Positions 52,261-63,024 of a DNA stretch of 64,000 nucleotides are shown here, piece after piece. Below the pieces are notes generated by a model. That model saw only the letters and a list, made by a program, of their open reading frames with translations, did no database searches and had not been told where the DNA came from. The stretch's first letter is position 1; every line of letters starts with the position of its first letter. Where the stretch lies: assembly GCA_029953675.1 (NCBI GenBank), contig JAMWBK010000011.1:124001-188000 (forward strand). The letters are read 5' to 3'. The stretch is from Rhodosorus marinus (lineage: Eukaryota > Rhodophyta > Stylonematophyceae > Stylonematales > Stylonemataceae). The translations under genes and the position numbers were made by a program.

Positions 52261-52750
52261 ATGGTCCGGGACGCTCTGGCTACACAACTCAGACAATGGA
52301 GACTGGAGGTGACGCTGGAACCGAGTGGACCCCGCCCAGGCAGCCACCTTCGACCGGACATTTTAGCTCGCCACCTTCGGAACGGGAAGCCGTACGTGGT
52401 CGACGTAAAAGTGAGCTCGCCGCTGTTAAAGACCTACCTATACAAAGCGTCCTGGGAGACAGGGTATTCGGCCCACAAGGCAGGGACGTCCAAATACCGG
52501 TGATCGGAGGTCATAATGATGACATTTTCGGGATCTTCTTCGTGGAGACGGGGGAGGGCTAAGCAAGCTGATGAATCTTTAGAGGAGTTGACTCTGCACT
52601 TGCACCACCCAGCGACACAAGTCAGCGACGCACGCGCAAAACTGAACCGGTGGAAAGGGAATGCACTACTTGCCCCGCAGGCGCGCCCAATTGACGAAGG
52701 GAACTATAACATCGTCCCTCTAGTAGAACATAGCCACACAACCCATTAGG
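52261..52750 (+). pseudogene. restriction-like endonuclease fragment (family C)
   Basis: An 80-residue ORF reads VRDALATQLRQWRLEVTLEP...HLRPDILARHLRNGKPYVVDVKVSSPLLKTYLYKASWETGY. P-D-x(n)-V-D-V-K is a textbook PD-(D/E)XK core. After a frame change come IGGHNDDIFGIFFVETGEG and then ADESLEELTLHLHHPATQVSDARAKLNRWKGNALLAPQA, whose end matches the ORFs in the fold-back arms. It is the remnant of a different retrotransposon family whose 3' end gave rise to those arms. Confidence 0.6.
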
Positions 52751-52914
52751 GTTTTTTTAACGCATGGATAGATTGCTTATTCCCTCCTGACGGGCTCCAA
52801 TAGGGAGTCTTTTAGTAAAGCGCTCACGGTTACGTTAGTCTGGTGCTACTCTCGAGAGAGGCTCACCAAACCGCTTTCACCGGACTGTTCACTGGTCCCC
52901 TACTCGACAAAAAA

Positions 52915-53030
52915 ACACCGAGACAAACCACCAAACCACCACTGTTTCTACAGACGGAACGCCAAATGAACACACCCCAACGGGACTACGATGGTCAACT
53001 GCACAACTAGCATCCCAGATCCATCTACCC
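52915..53030 (+). repeat. copy of the fold-back inner right arm
   Basis: CAAACCACCAAACCACCACTGTTTCTACAGACGGAACGCCAAATG...ACACACCCC(A)ACGGGACTAC matches 48,760-48,870 including the segment that is extra in the right arm. Confidence 0.8.
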
Positions 53031-53044
53031 CGGGACTAGGGCTG

Positions 53045-53220
53045 GTCTCACAGGTTTCAGCCTTTAATTGCGGAAAGCTTCGGGCATCTGGAAAAGTCAA
53101 GCTTGGAGTGGCAGCGCTAATGTTTCACCGAACATCCTGAAGAATATCTGGCGCTCCTCCGCCGTTTGAGTGTCACTCTCTGACGGTATCTAGCAACATG
53201 CTCGCCGATGCCGTCGCCTG
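53045..53220 (+). mobile_element. family-D retrotransposon 3' fragment
   Basis: Forward-strand remnants of FQPLI-ESFGHLEKSSLEW...CFTEHPEEYLALLRRLSVTL match the - strand fragment at 41,734-42,162. Stops interrupt it. Confidence 0.7.
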
Positions 53221-53625
53221 GGCTTGCATGCTCTTCTCCCTAGTCCCTAGTTTCCTTTTACGTAGCGCGCCAGGCTGTGCTAGTAAATTCACCACCACCT
53301 CTTGACAATACGGGTTGTAGAGAACCGATTTTGCCTTGGCGATTGTTGGAAAAAACCTCTTCGGAAGGCCCGGCGGGGGACTCATGCGTCCAGGCAGAAA
53401 AGCACAGCACAGAGTTCGCGGTGCCTTCGTCCTGAGAGCATTGAGGGCACGAAGAACAAAAAATTAGTTTATAAGGTCATCTCATCGTCGAAATTTAAGT
53501 GCAGCCAGTCGACGCGAGCCAGGCCCAGAGCTCCAAGAATGGACCCCAGGACCAGAGCTGCTCGTTGGCGAGGGTTCCGAGTGGAGGTTGGTCATTCCAC
53601 GACTCACTTTCCTTTGGGGCTTTGG

Positions 53626-53850
53626 CTGGCGGTCGATGTTGATCTGGTCCTGTGACGTCTCCAACCCTTGTATGGGCTTGCCGGGGGCTGGAGCTTGTAG
53701 CTGGCCAGAGGGGCCGGGTGGGTGCACTGCTCGGGAGTGGCTGGCGGTCGATGTTGATCTGGTCCTGTGACGTCTCCAACCCTTGTATGGTCTTGCCGGG
53801 GGCTGGAGCTTGTAGCTGGCCAGAGGGGCCGGGTGGGTGCACTGCTCGGG
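53626..53850. repeat. 115-bp tandem repeat, two copies
   Basis: CTGGCGGTCGATGTTGATCTGG starts each unit (53,626 and 53,741), and each continues to GGTGGGTGCACTGCTCGGG. The copies look almost identical (TATGGGCTT versus TATGGTCTT). Confidence 0.92.
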
Positions 53851-54046
53851 CGCTCGGGGCCGGCAAGCTGAGTCGTGAACAGCCGCTGACTGGGGGGCCT
53901 AGCGGGATAGATCGCTCTTCGGCGGAGGAAGACGTTTTCACTTCCCCGGCAGGGAACTCAGTTTTCGCCGTCCGTACCTCTATGTGTCTGTAGGACCGCA
54001 CTTCTAAGTGCCGGAGCCTGCCGGCGCGAGGAAAGGGGTTTGAGAG

Positions 54047-54650
54047 CAACCTGAAGCAGGCGCGGTGGGGTAGCAGCATCGTCAGGAGAAGAGCACAAGG
54101 GGCATCGGGGATGAACGGAAGCCATGCAGTAGCTGCGGGGCAAGGCTGCTCCTAGGCGTGGAGCGAAAAGCGTCCGATCAAGCTTATCGGTAAGTTGGGC
54201 TTCACAAGCGGTGACAGCTAAGGCCCCGATGATTTACGGCATCACGGTGGAGGCACAACTTCGATAGTGGTGGAGCAAATACAGTCAGCCACTCTAGAGA
54301 CGTCTGGGAGAGACGAGGCGCATGGATACGATGAGCAGGATCGGGTGGGCCATAGGTAGGAGTGAAAGCCCCGTGTTGACGGCGGCACGTACCAAGTGGA
54401 AAGCCTGGCGGTGAGCGACGACGTAGACGTGCCCGTCAAAGTAGTTCATGCCAAGAATGTGCCTGGGCTATAGCTTGGCAAGCCGAACAAAGTCCCACGA
54501 ATGCTGGGCTTTACTCTTCGAGGGGTCTGTTCGACGAGCGTTCAAGAGGAAAAACGGGAGGAGGTCCTCGTTAGGCAGGTAGCTCGTTCCCTCCATGCTG
54601 GAGAAGAAAACCTGGTTGAAGGCCCCGGGCGATTGCTGCAGTTGCACGCG
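54047..54650 (-). mobile_element. family-B fragment (third site) and finger remnant
   Basis: 54,190-54,640 parallels 50,110-50,590: GGTGACAGCTAAGGCCCC-ATGATTTA, GAGACGTCTGGGAGAGACGAG, GGTGAGCGACGACGTAGACGTGCCCG, GAAGAGTAAAGCCCAGCA on the matching strand. Around 54,100 the - strand encodes a finger-like HPRCPLCSSPDDAA. All frames are broken. Confidence 0.65.
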
Positions 54651-55229
54651 TTTGGGTGGTGCGCGAGCTGATTCCAGTACAAAAAAGGTAGGCTCGACGT
54701 CGACTGCTTGGATGGACTAGCTCTGAAGTTGGGCAGCCAGTGCATTGCGACTGCATTTGTGCCTGAGCTTCCAGAGTGCAGTCGAAATGCGGTTATGGGG
54801 CTAGCCGCAACTCGTATGTATTGTTGAAAAGAGTGCATTAGTTGATGGATGGATGGATAGATGGAGTACGTCGTCTGAAGACCCAAAAGCGCTAATCCTA
54901 ACCGAACCCGACGACGGGATCGCAGGTCGTCTGTGGTCATCGCTGCAGGGCCGGGCAAGGAAATATACGCCCTGTCCCTGGCCATCTGCGGAGCAGCACC
55001 GAGCGCTGCAGAGGTCATTCTCCTCCACAAGCTCTTCGTGCACCTGCTGGTGACTCTGCTGGAGGCTGCTGTTGAAGCGGACCTGTAGGCGTATGGCCAA
55101 GGGAAGGGGGATGAACATCCTCAAAGCTTCAGATGATACAAGTTGAGACTCGCCAGCAAGAAAACGAATGGATGCTCGGTTGTGAATACCTCTGGCCATT
55201 AGCGTGACCAATGGAGGTCACGTAGAATC

Positions 55230-55620
55230 TTAGTAAAACAGGAGTTCCTTGTCCTCAGGCGACGAGGTTCCTGCCTGCGTCCGCTCGGCGTCGAAGAGCT
55301 GCAGCTTGGTCCATGCGGCATGTGAAAGAATCGCAGTACGCGGCAGCGATGTCAAACCCTAGCTTTCGCGATTCGGCGGTCACATACCGGTTCGTTCCCC
55401 TCGTTATTGAGTGCTTTGGCTTGATAGATAGCGTAGGTTCTCGCTGGCTTCGAGGTCTCTCTCGCAACGACCCAGGCGTCTAGATAGTCTGCTCACGGAG
55501 CTTTCTTTGACCCTGTGACGCTCAAATGCTGCTTTGTTTGTAGACGCGCGTCATCAGCCTCTTGTCTCTCGCTTCTCAGGGTAGTTAGGCTCTGAATAAA
55601 TGGATCAGTTTTGAAGCCCT
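55230..55620 (+). mobile_element. family-B 3' fragment, opposite orientation
   Basis: Forward strand: SMRHVKESQYAAAMSNPSFRDSAVTYRFVPLVIECFGLIDSVGSRWLRGLSRNDPG, then the 3' end CTTCTCAGGGTAGTTAGGCTCTGAATAAATGGA. This end matches the reverse complement of 49,648-49,680. Confidence 0.8.
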
Positions 55621-56453
55621 GGCTCGTGGTGTTTGTTTAGGAGCTCCAAGAAAACTAGGTTCCTTTTGCTTGCTTTGGGGTTATTGTTTTATTCCGTACA
55701 AAAACGTCTTGTTTTAGTATCCAAAGCTACAGTTCCGAGATAACAATGCCTGTGACAAAGCGAGAAACTGCTAGGTACTCTTACTCAAACGTTGCACGTG
55801 GACTGTAGGTCGCATGAAGCTCGAAATTTCGTCGACAATTAGTGTCAGCTCGATCTGGCGCGCTACCGGAGTTACAGCCGTTCACCTATTCTGACGCGTT
55901 CTTTTTATCACTAGGACAATTTCAGAATCTCCAGCGACAGTGCTTGTTGACAGAATTTGACCTCGCGTTCATAAACACACTCTGTCCGCAACTGCCACCA
56001 CCTTAAAAACTGTGCCCCCCCCCCCCCAACGTATACTTGGCTCCTGGATCAGTGCAATGGTTGGTTGCATGGAACCCCTCCCCTCCTCCGCGGCGGAAAT
56101 TCTCACCAGGAGAATTGAAAGCACAACGCGAGTGGGACCGGCTATTCCTGCACCGTGAAGAGAAACCAGCGCAAGTTGCCCTCGACTATCCTCACCACAG
56201 AGGTTGGTTGAAATGTACACTGAAACTAGCGGCAAACTAGTAACCGCAAGCTTTACTGGGCAGCTGCCTACTGCAGCGCAACACTACGTCTAATCCTATC
56301 TAGGGAGAAAAAGAAGAGAACAGCGAGTTCTGCAAGAAACTGAGGCGCATTCGTTCTTTGTTTTCAAGTAGGATCCCCTTCGATAACCCTGTAGCCTTTA
56401 TTCGGCTGCTACCTACCGTAGCGCACCCCCTCTGTGGTATTGACTCAGTAGGA

Positions 56454-57841
56454 CTAAGGGTTTGTTGGAGGGAGCGTCATCGGTGGAGGAACATTTGTCG
56501 GACAATTACAGTCAGTACCATCTGAGAATACACACGTGTTTCGTCCGTCCGCATACTGTGACGCGCATGTTATGTGGATAGTTGGGTTGGAGATTATATC
56601 TCCTTCTTCTCGGCAGTACCAGAACACAGCCGCGCCGATGAACGTGTCACCCAAAGCAGCGCAAGTCGCATTAAGGAAATTTTCGTCTGTACAGCCGCCG
56701 ATGGGACACCCAAACGGTCGTTGACCGCTGCCTAGCCGACACACTATGGAAGAGTTCTCATCGGCAAGCTCGATTGGTTGGTTGCAGGGCCCTCCGCCGG
56801 TGACAAAACTGTTAACGAGAAAATCGCAGGACTGAGTGGATACAGTTGGACTACCTCGATTGTGATATGCCTCGATATATTTGCTGCCATCTGCTGCTTG
56901 GAACTGAAACGCGTTCTGTGAATAACATTCCAACTTTGTGGGACCCTCCGAAGGAGTCGGCGAGGGTATCTCCGTTCTACAATCGCAGAATTCGTCCTCT
57001 CGAACATATGGTTCCTAGACATCCGTGGTTGGTAGCAAGGTTAGTCGTATCCAAAAGCGTTCACAGTTCGTCAGAGCTCAGACCCGCCCCGCCCCGCAAA
57101 CCCGGAATATCCTCGCGCGGGGGGGAGCGACCACAAAACAGCGCTCTGCCGAGCAGAGTTTGGGACGCGACTTACCTCGCCGATCGGGCATTCAAAACCT
57201 GCAGTTTCCTCACAAACTCCGCCTGGCCCTCGACACTGACCCGACTCGCACGGCGGGCAAGCTATCATAACGTCACAGGCAGTCGTGTTGTCGCCCTCCC
57301 TAGTCGTACACAGATCATCCTCGTCCTCAGCACTCAGAAATACCCGGAATGGCTCGTCACTATCGCCTATCGCACTGACCATCGCGGAACCGACCACCCC
57401 GACGCTCTGTCCGCAACAATCAGTCTGTCCTTGCAATTCTTCGGGACAGATAAGAACCCTGGCCCATCTGATCGTATCCGTAACCCCGTTCTTCGTCTTC
57501 CATCTGTCGATGTTCCTGCGAGAGGTGAATCTATCCTGCCCGGTGGGGGGCTCATCGAAGTGCGCTCCACCTCGAATCATGTTCAATTCATACCCATCAT
57601 CAGTCCTGAACTTGGCTCTAATACAACTCGGCAAGAACCCGGCCGCGGGGTCAAACTTTTTGTCGTTCAACTTGGTGTCCACACATATTTGGCCGAACCG
57701 GACTCCATGTTTGTTGCGAAGGGGCCTACAGAACTCTGAAAATTCAAACGCTCCGTGCACCGGGTCAGCTGAACAGTCTTGAGATTGCGCGACAGCGAGA
57801 ACCACCACAACCACGAAGAGAAACAGTGCGTACGGTCCCAT
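56454..57841 (-). CDS. secreted cysteine-rich protein (two exons)
   Basis: Exons 57841-57176 and 57014-56454 (161-nt intron, phase 0) give 408 residues. The N-terminus MGPYALFLFVVVVVLAVAQSQDC is a clear signal peptide. The first domain has spaced cysteines (DCSADP, FCRPLRNKHGVRFGQICVD, LPSCIRAKF, LICPEELQGQTDCCGQ, DDLCTTREGDNTTACDVMIACPPCESGQC). A Pro/Ser/Thr linker (RTEIPSPTPSEGPTK) leads to a second cysteine-rich domain (FGCPIGGCTDENFLNATCAAL, FWYCREEG, NTCVFSDGTDCNCP) and a Pro-rich tail. N-glycosylation sequons (NTT, NAT) are present. I do not recognise the family; extracellular matrix or cell-wall function is a guess. It sits between retrotransposon fragments, yet its frame is unbroken. 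Confidence 0.7.
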
Positions 57842-57959
57842 CTTCTCCTAATGCTTAACCCTCAACCAGAAAACCCACAGTCCCGCTTCCCTTCCCCTTA
57901 GCGTGTCCTCTATGCTTTTTGGTAGCGCCACGATCTATAGTTGACAGTCACGTCCTCGA

Positions 57960-57980
57960 CCAACATAATATATACCTATC
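57960..57980 (-). promoter_or_regulatory. TATA-like element upstream of the secreted-protein gene
   Basis: The - strand reads GGTATATATTATG about 125 bp before the ATG at 57,841, a plausible TATA box with a leader of about 90 nt. Not proven. Confidence 0.35.
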
Positions 57981-58429
57981 CATCTGTCTACACACACCAA
58001 TGTTTGAGTTCCTCCCCAGGATATTCATCCTATTGCTCGGAAACTAATCGACATACCGAACTTCCATCGCAGGAAAACTCAATCGCCTTCTCCCCCCCTT
58101 CCCATGTTGGTCTTGTTGCGTTCCTACAGGATCTCATTGTTCCTTTTTTTGTTTTTTCTTTGAGTGATTAGTAAATTGAAACTCCCAAGCTCTTGAGTAC
58201 TGACTAGACAATTGTTTAAGTCCGCTTGGCTTGGCGATTTGCCAAGCCGCAATGGCTCCCCACCCATCCTACCTCTTGTTGATTTTAGGATAGTGAGTTC
58301 CGAACAACTAAGTTTACATTTTACAAGAAAATTGTAATAATATGGTTTAATAATAGTAGGTTAAAAATATATTTGTTTATCGAGGAATATTATGTATCAA
58401 GGGATTTCGGTTACCAAGATGATCTTGCG

Positions 58430-60400
58430 TCTCCAACATCAAAGCAGCGTGCATACATACACAGCAAGAAACTTAGACGGGTAAACAACGAGGACAAGGC
58501 GGTCAGGGCGTTCCCCGAACAATTCCCGATTGCAACGAGAACCACCAACCGAATCCATAAGCCGGAAGCTCTCAATGACCGGAGGTACCGGGCGACGAGC
58601 TAGAGCCGAAGCACGAATACCTGGGAACATCCAGTAGGGCGAATCGGGACGAGGGGGGTTGCGGAAATAGCGTTCACTTGAAAAGAAGTAAAAGCACGGA
58701 CTTTTGGAAAGGGAATTTTTTTCACCCCTGTTTTTCAGTTTTTTCAATATATCCCTTGTATACGTAGTTTTTTTTCCGTATGGTATTTATGCTTTTTTGG
58801 AATTTTTCTACCTGTTTGAGATACTGATGGAACACACGCTTTTAAACATAGGCTAATAGTTAAACTCCAAAATAATAAGATTGGCAGAAACTTAATATAA
58901 AACAGACAACCACTCTGAAGAGATCTGGGGGTGTCGCAAAGCGGGAGAGAACCTTTCTTCAAGGGGTTCAATTTGCACAATTAGCTCCCTTGGTCAGAGA
59001 TCTGTTTCCGGCCCTGTCCAAGCCTGGCAAAGCAGAATTCACGACATGAAATCTTGTCACTCTTCCTCTGAACCATATCAGGTCCTGTTTCGTTGAAAAG
59101 GCCAACCCAGGTAAATCATGGGGAACCGACAATTTACTTTGGCGGAGATTTGGTTGTGCGAAAACTGGAGAACATTTCGTAGCGTTGATTGATACAGCTC
59201 GCTCGCTTTAGGCAAGGAAGTCAGCCTCCTCTTCCAAAAGACATCAAGATCTGTTCCTTCCCCGCTAGAGGCCCAGACTAACCAATGCCTGGGGAAGACA
59301 TGGCTCCCGCATATTTCAACTCTTCATCGAGCAGGGTTTACTATGATGAAGCCCTCGGAAAACCCGGATTCTCACAGATTGGTGTTTGCCATGACAGACT
59401 AACGTGGAGCGAGCAAATGAGGATGCGACGGGGAGGAGGGGAAAGTATCGTTCATTTGAGAAGAAGTAAAAACACATACTTTTGGAAAGATATTTTTTTT
59501 CACCCCCTTTTTTCAGTTTTTTCAATATATCCCTTGTATACGTAGATTTTTTTTCCGTATGGTATTTATGCTTTTTTGGATTTTTTTCTATCTGTTGGAG
59601 GGACTCATGGATCACACGCTTTTGAAACATGCGCTAAAAGCTAAACAATAAAAGTTAAACTCCAAAATAATAAAATTGGAACAAAATTCGTAGAAAACCG
59701 ACGACTACTCTGAAGAGATCCGGGGGTGTGGGAAAACGGGAGAGAACCTTTCTTCAAGGGTTGAATTACACAATTAGCTCACTTGGGGCAGAGATCTGTT
59801 TCCGCCGCATGGATCCTCGGGAAGCAGAATTCAAAGTGTGAAATCTTGTCATTCCTCTTCTGAACGATATCAGGGTCTGCTTCTTTTCTGCATCGTTGAA
59901 AAGCGTATAACGTAACCCCAAACCAGGTAAATCATGGGGAACCGGAGATTTGTGCAGTCAGCGTTCTCTTCCAAAAGACATTAAGATCTGTTTCTTCCTT
60001 GCTAAAGGCTATCCGGGTACCACGAGTATCTTCTTCTTTGGAAGAAAAATATAGGGAACCGACAATCACCCTGCAGGGATCTGGTTGTGCGAAAAGCAGA
60101 GAACTGTTCTTGGAGGGTTGAATTGTTCGGTCAGCGCTCTGGGGAAGGAAGACTCACAACATGACAATTGGCACGTCTTCTAAAACCACAACGTAATCTG
60201 TTCCTTCCCCGAGTGCCACTAGGTTTGGAAGACGCCAGCGCCCTCCTCCCCTTGGGAGGCAGAACTAGGAACGTGAAAAACTGCCCCCCTACCCTGAACG
60301 ACATCAAGGTCTGTTTCCTCCGTTGAAAAGGCAACCCAGGTAAATCCTTTGGCAAGAACCCCCTATGTGAAATGATGTACCTCCTTGTTTTGTGAGCAGG
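58430..60400. repeat. degenerate direct-repeat array around family-A scraps
   Basis: 58,690-59,020 and 59,475-59,812 are close copies: TTTTTCAATATATCCCTTGTATACGTAG, CCGTATGGTATTTATGC, AAACTCCAAAATAATAA, CTCTGAAGAGATC, GGGAGAGAACCTTTCTTCAAGG. A third set of related modules follows: GGTAAATCATGGGGAACCG at about 59,109 and 59,928, ATCTGGTTGTGCGAAAA at 60,080, and CTTCC(C/T)(C/T)G repeats up to 60,360. Family-A coding scraps (-) lie at 58,430-58,620 (PPVIESFRLMDSV) and 59,284-59,320, one before each unit, so the duplicated unit probably included one. Confidence 0.8.
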
Positions 60401-60419
60401 TGTACTTTGGTGGAATCTA

Positions 60420-61400
60420 ACGCTGCTGACGCGCGGACAATACTAAAGCAGTGGTAGAACGCCAGTGGGTCAAAGACAGCTCCGTGAGGAGGCTATGAAG
60501 ACGCCCTGGGTTGTTGCGAAAGAACGCACGAAGCCATCGAGAACCTACACTATCACCTAAACCAAAGCACTCGATGGTGAGTGAAACAAAGTGGAGGACA
60601 ATGCCGAATCACGAGGCGGAGAGTCTAACATAGACGCAGCGTACTGGGATTCCTTCAGTTGCCGCATTGACTGAGCTGCAGCGCCTCGGCGTCGAGCAGA
60701 TGCTGGCAGGTATCTGGTAGCCTGGGGATAAAGGATAGAAAGGTGTCTATGTACTCACTTCGACGAGGAATCAGATCAGTGACCACTAGGTCCGCCACCC
60801 GTTCCACCACTGGGGCGTCAAATTCATCATTAAATTGCCCGTGCCACCGGCATGGGGACGTCACACTCCGCCTCGCGGTCCGTGCCCAGCTCCTGATAAC
60901 GAAGATAGCGGAACAGCAAGCGGTTGAGGCGCGTATGGCGTCTTTTCCGGGCCCCTGGGACCTGTGGACAGGATGCCAACAAGTGCCCACCAAAATCACC
61001 GGAAGGCACCGAACCGCAGCACAGGTTACAACTCGAATCCCTGTCCGCAAGCCATGGAGGTTGTGGCAACCCTAGGTACAAGCGCAAGCTCGTACGAAGC
61101 TCGAAATCTGTCACCGCCAACCGCTGATGGGCAGGAATGACCGTAAAAAACGGGGGCTCAGACTTCCCCCCCCAAACCAAGGAGGCGTGCCAAGGTCGAA
61201 GGCAGAAGGGAAGGCGAACTCAGAAAGGTGCCGCCCGAGTCCCGATGTATGTCCCAAGACAGGGTGAAAGAATGCGATCCGGCGGTTTCATCACCGTCCA
61301 ACCTCGACTGGACTATGGCAGCGGCAGCACCCGAGATCTGGACAGAGTTGGCCCGGTGATGGTTGAACTTTATCCACATTGAACAAGAACCAGAAGGGTA
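60420..61400 (-). mobile_element. family-B retrotransposon fragment (fourth site)
   Basis: - strand: SHSFTLSWDIHRDSGGTFLSS, FFTVIPAHQRLAVTDFELRTSLRLYLGLPQPPWLADRDSSCNLCCGSVPSGDFGGHLLASCPQV, RRHTRLNRLLFRYLRYQELG, then in another frame APVVERVADLVVTDLIPRRSEYIDTFLSF. It includes the best-preserved family-B zinc finger in the window (C-x2-C...H-x4-C). Confidence 0.8.
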
Positions 61401-61499
61401 CTTTGAAAACTACGGACTACGACCGGGCATCGTTGCTACGCCTGCCAGGACCTTCGAACGGTATGCGTTGGATGTCACGATTGTATCACCCCCGCGGCG

Positions 61500-61592
61500 A
61501 TGCATTTGAAACGAAGTGAGAAGGAGAACGGGTGCTCAGCGAAGGTAGCCGAGAACTGGAAGATCGTACACTAGGTTGAGAAACCGAATGGT
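61500..61592 (+). repeat. family-C terminal repeat, truncated fourth copy
   Basis: TTTGAAACGAAGTGAGAAGGAGAACGG...GAAGGTAGCCGAGAACTGGAAGATCG then GTTGAGAAACCGAATGG, where the deleted family-A element begins. In copy three the same place reads ATTGAGAAACCGAATAAAAA, so the element probably inserted here. Confidence 0.7.
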
Positions 61593-63005
61593 TTAATCGG
61601 AGGCTGAAAGAAAAAACCCCGAGGGGAAAAAAAGACTAAGTGCGGCGAAGAACTCGCGCCTCCAACATCAAAGCGGCATTCATGCGCCACAGCAGGAAAC
61701 TTAAGCGGGTAAACAACGATTGAAGACGGTCAGGGCGTTCGCGGAACAACTCCCGAAGCCAGCGAGAACCAACAGAGTCCATGAACCCAAAGCACTCAAT
61801 GATCAGGGGTACCAAGCGATGGGCTAGTGCCGAAGCACGAACACCAGGGGAAGACAAAGCCCCCGCGTATTTGATCTCTTTGCGGCGTCTCATGCTGGCG
61901 GCGGCAGATCCACGGCGCTCCCCCGCAGCCGGGAGATAACGACTAGCTTGAGGGTTAGGAACAACAAGATCATCGTATGTGGTACGGCGGCTGTCGTCAC
62001 AGGTGATCACCAGGTCGGCTACACGGCGTTCATCATTTTGAAAGTCCGCGACGGGTAAAGGTTTCTCACGTTTGATTTCCAGACCGGCTTGCCGGACTAT
62101 AGGCTGAAGTTCCCACTATAACAGGTTCAAGATCCGTGTATGGCGGCGGGTTCGAGCACCTTTCACCGCCGGGCAATTAGCGAGCAGGTGGGCGCCAAAA
62201 TCTGCGTTGTCTTCAGTCTGAGAGAAGAGAGGGCACGACGAACCCATCTCGTACGGCCAGGGGGGCTGATGTAAGCCGAGGTATAAGCGCAGTGAAATAC
62301 GCACTTCGAAATCCGACAGTGTGAGTGGCGGAAAGGCTGGTACGGTCATGAGCCACTGAGAGCTAATAACCCCTCCAAGAACACGTAGGCGGGCGCGGGC
62401 GCGAGAAGATGAGACCATCTGCGCGAGGAGTCGGCCATATGCAGCACGGTGCAAGTCCCAAGAAAGGATATTTTGCAGCGCATCCGTGCGTGCTTTAGCT
62501 CGGCTCCCAGCGCGCTGGGAATCATCAGGAGGATCAACTGGAACTTCTTCTTCTGCGGCAACCACTGGGTCAATCTCCCCTAGAACAGGTTCAGGCGCAG
62601 GGCGAATCCCCGGGGCGGAGCCTCGAGAGCGGTCAAATACAGCTCGCCAGTCAGGAAGACTAACTAAACCCGCCCACGCTGAGCTCCACACGCGCTGAGA
62701 GAACGGCTCCGTCCGCCGGAATGGGTGGGGAAACCCCAACCATAACGATTGGAAGGTGTGAAAAACCGATTCCCCCACGAAACCCCCAAAAAGAGAACTT
62801 GTTCCCAACGTTTGCAACCAAAGAAAAACCACCACGACCTCCAAGGGGCGCTAGCAACCCCCAGCACGCACCACACCACTAGAAGATGCGGGGGAAAGGC
62901 TGCAGAAAGAAGCGCCTCCCACCGAAGAACACAATTGCGACTCAAAACCACCAAAAGCCAGCACCATACACCCTCACGAAACCGAAAACTCTCACTTAAA
63001 TCGAG
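61593..63005 (-). mobile_element. internally deleted family-A retrotransposon
   Basis: On the - strand the 5' part (to CTCAGCGTGGGCGGGTTTAGT, equal to 42,838-42,854) is joined directly to GTCTTCCTGACTGGCGAGCTG (equal to about 46,174 onward), removing about 3.3 kb including most of ORF1 and all the RT. The rest, with finger, nuclease and the 3' UTR hairpin, is kept. One early stop (after RILNLL, at 62,116) and a few substitutions (CDDSRRTTYDDLVV) damage the nuclease frame. Outside the deletion it is very similar to the long copy. Confidence 0.88.
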
Positions 63006-63024
63006 CAAAAATAAGCGCATGCAT

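Noticed and set aside
54542-55211. Overlapping reverse-strand ORFs (162 and 136 residues)
   Set aside because: Low-complexity Ser/Leu/Arg composition with no motif; they lie among family-B debris and probably are chance frames.
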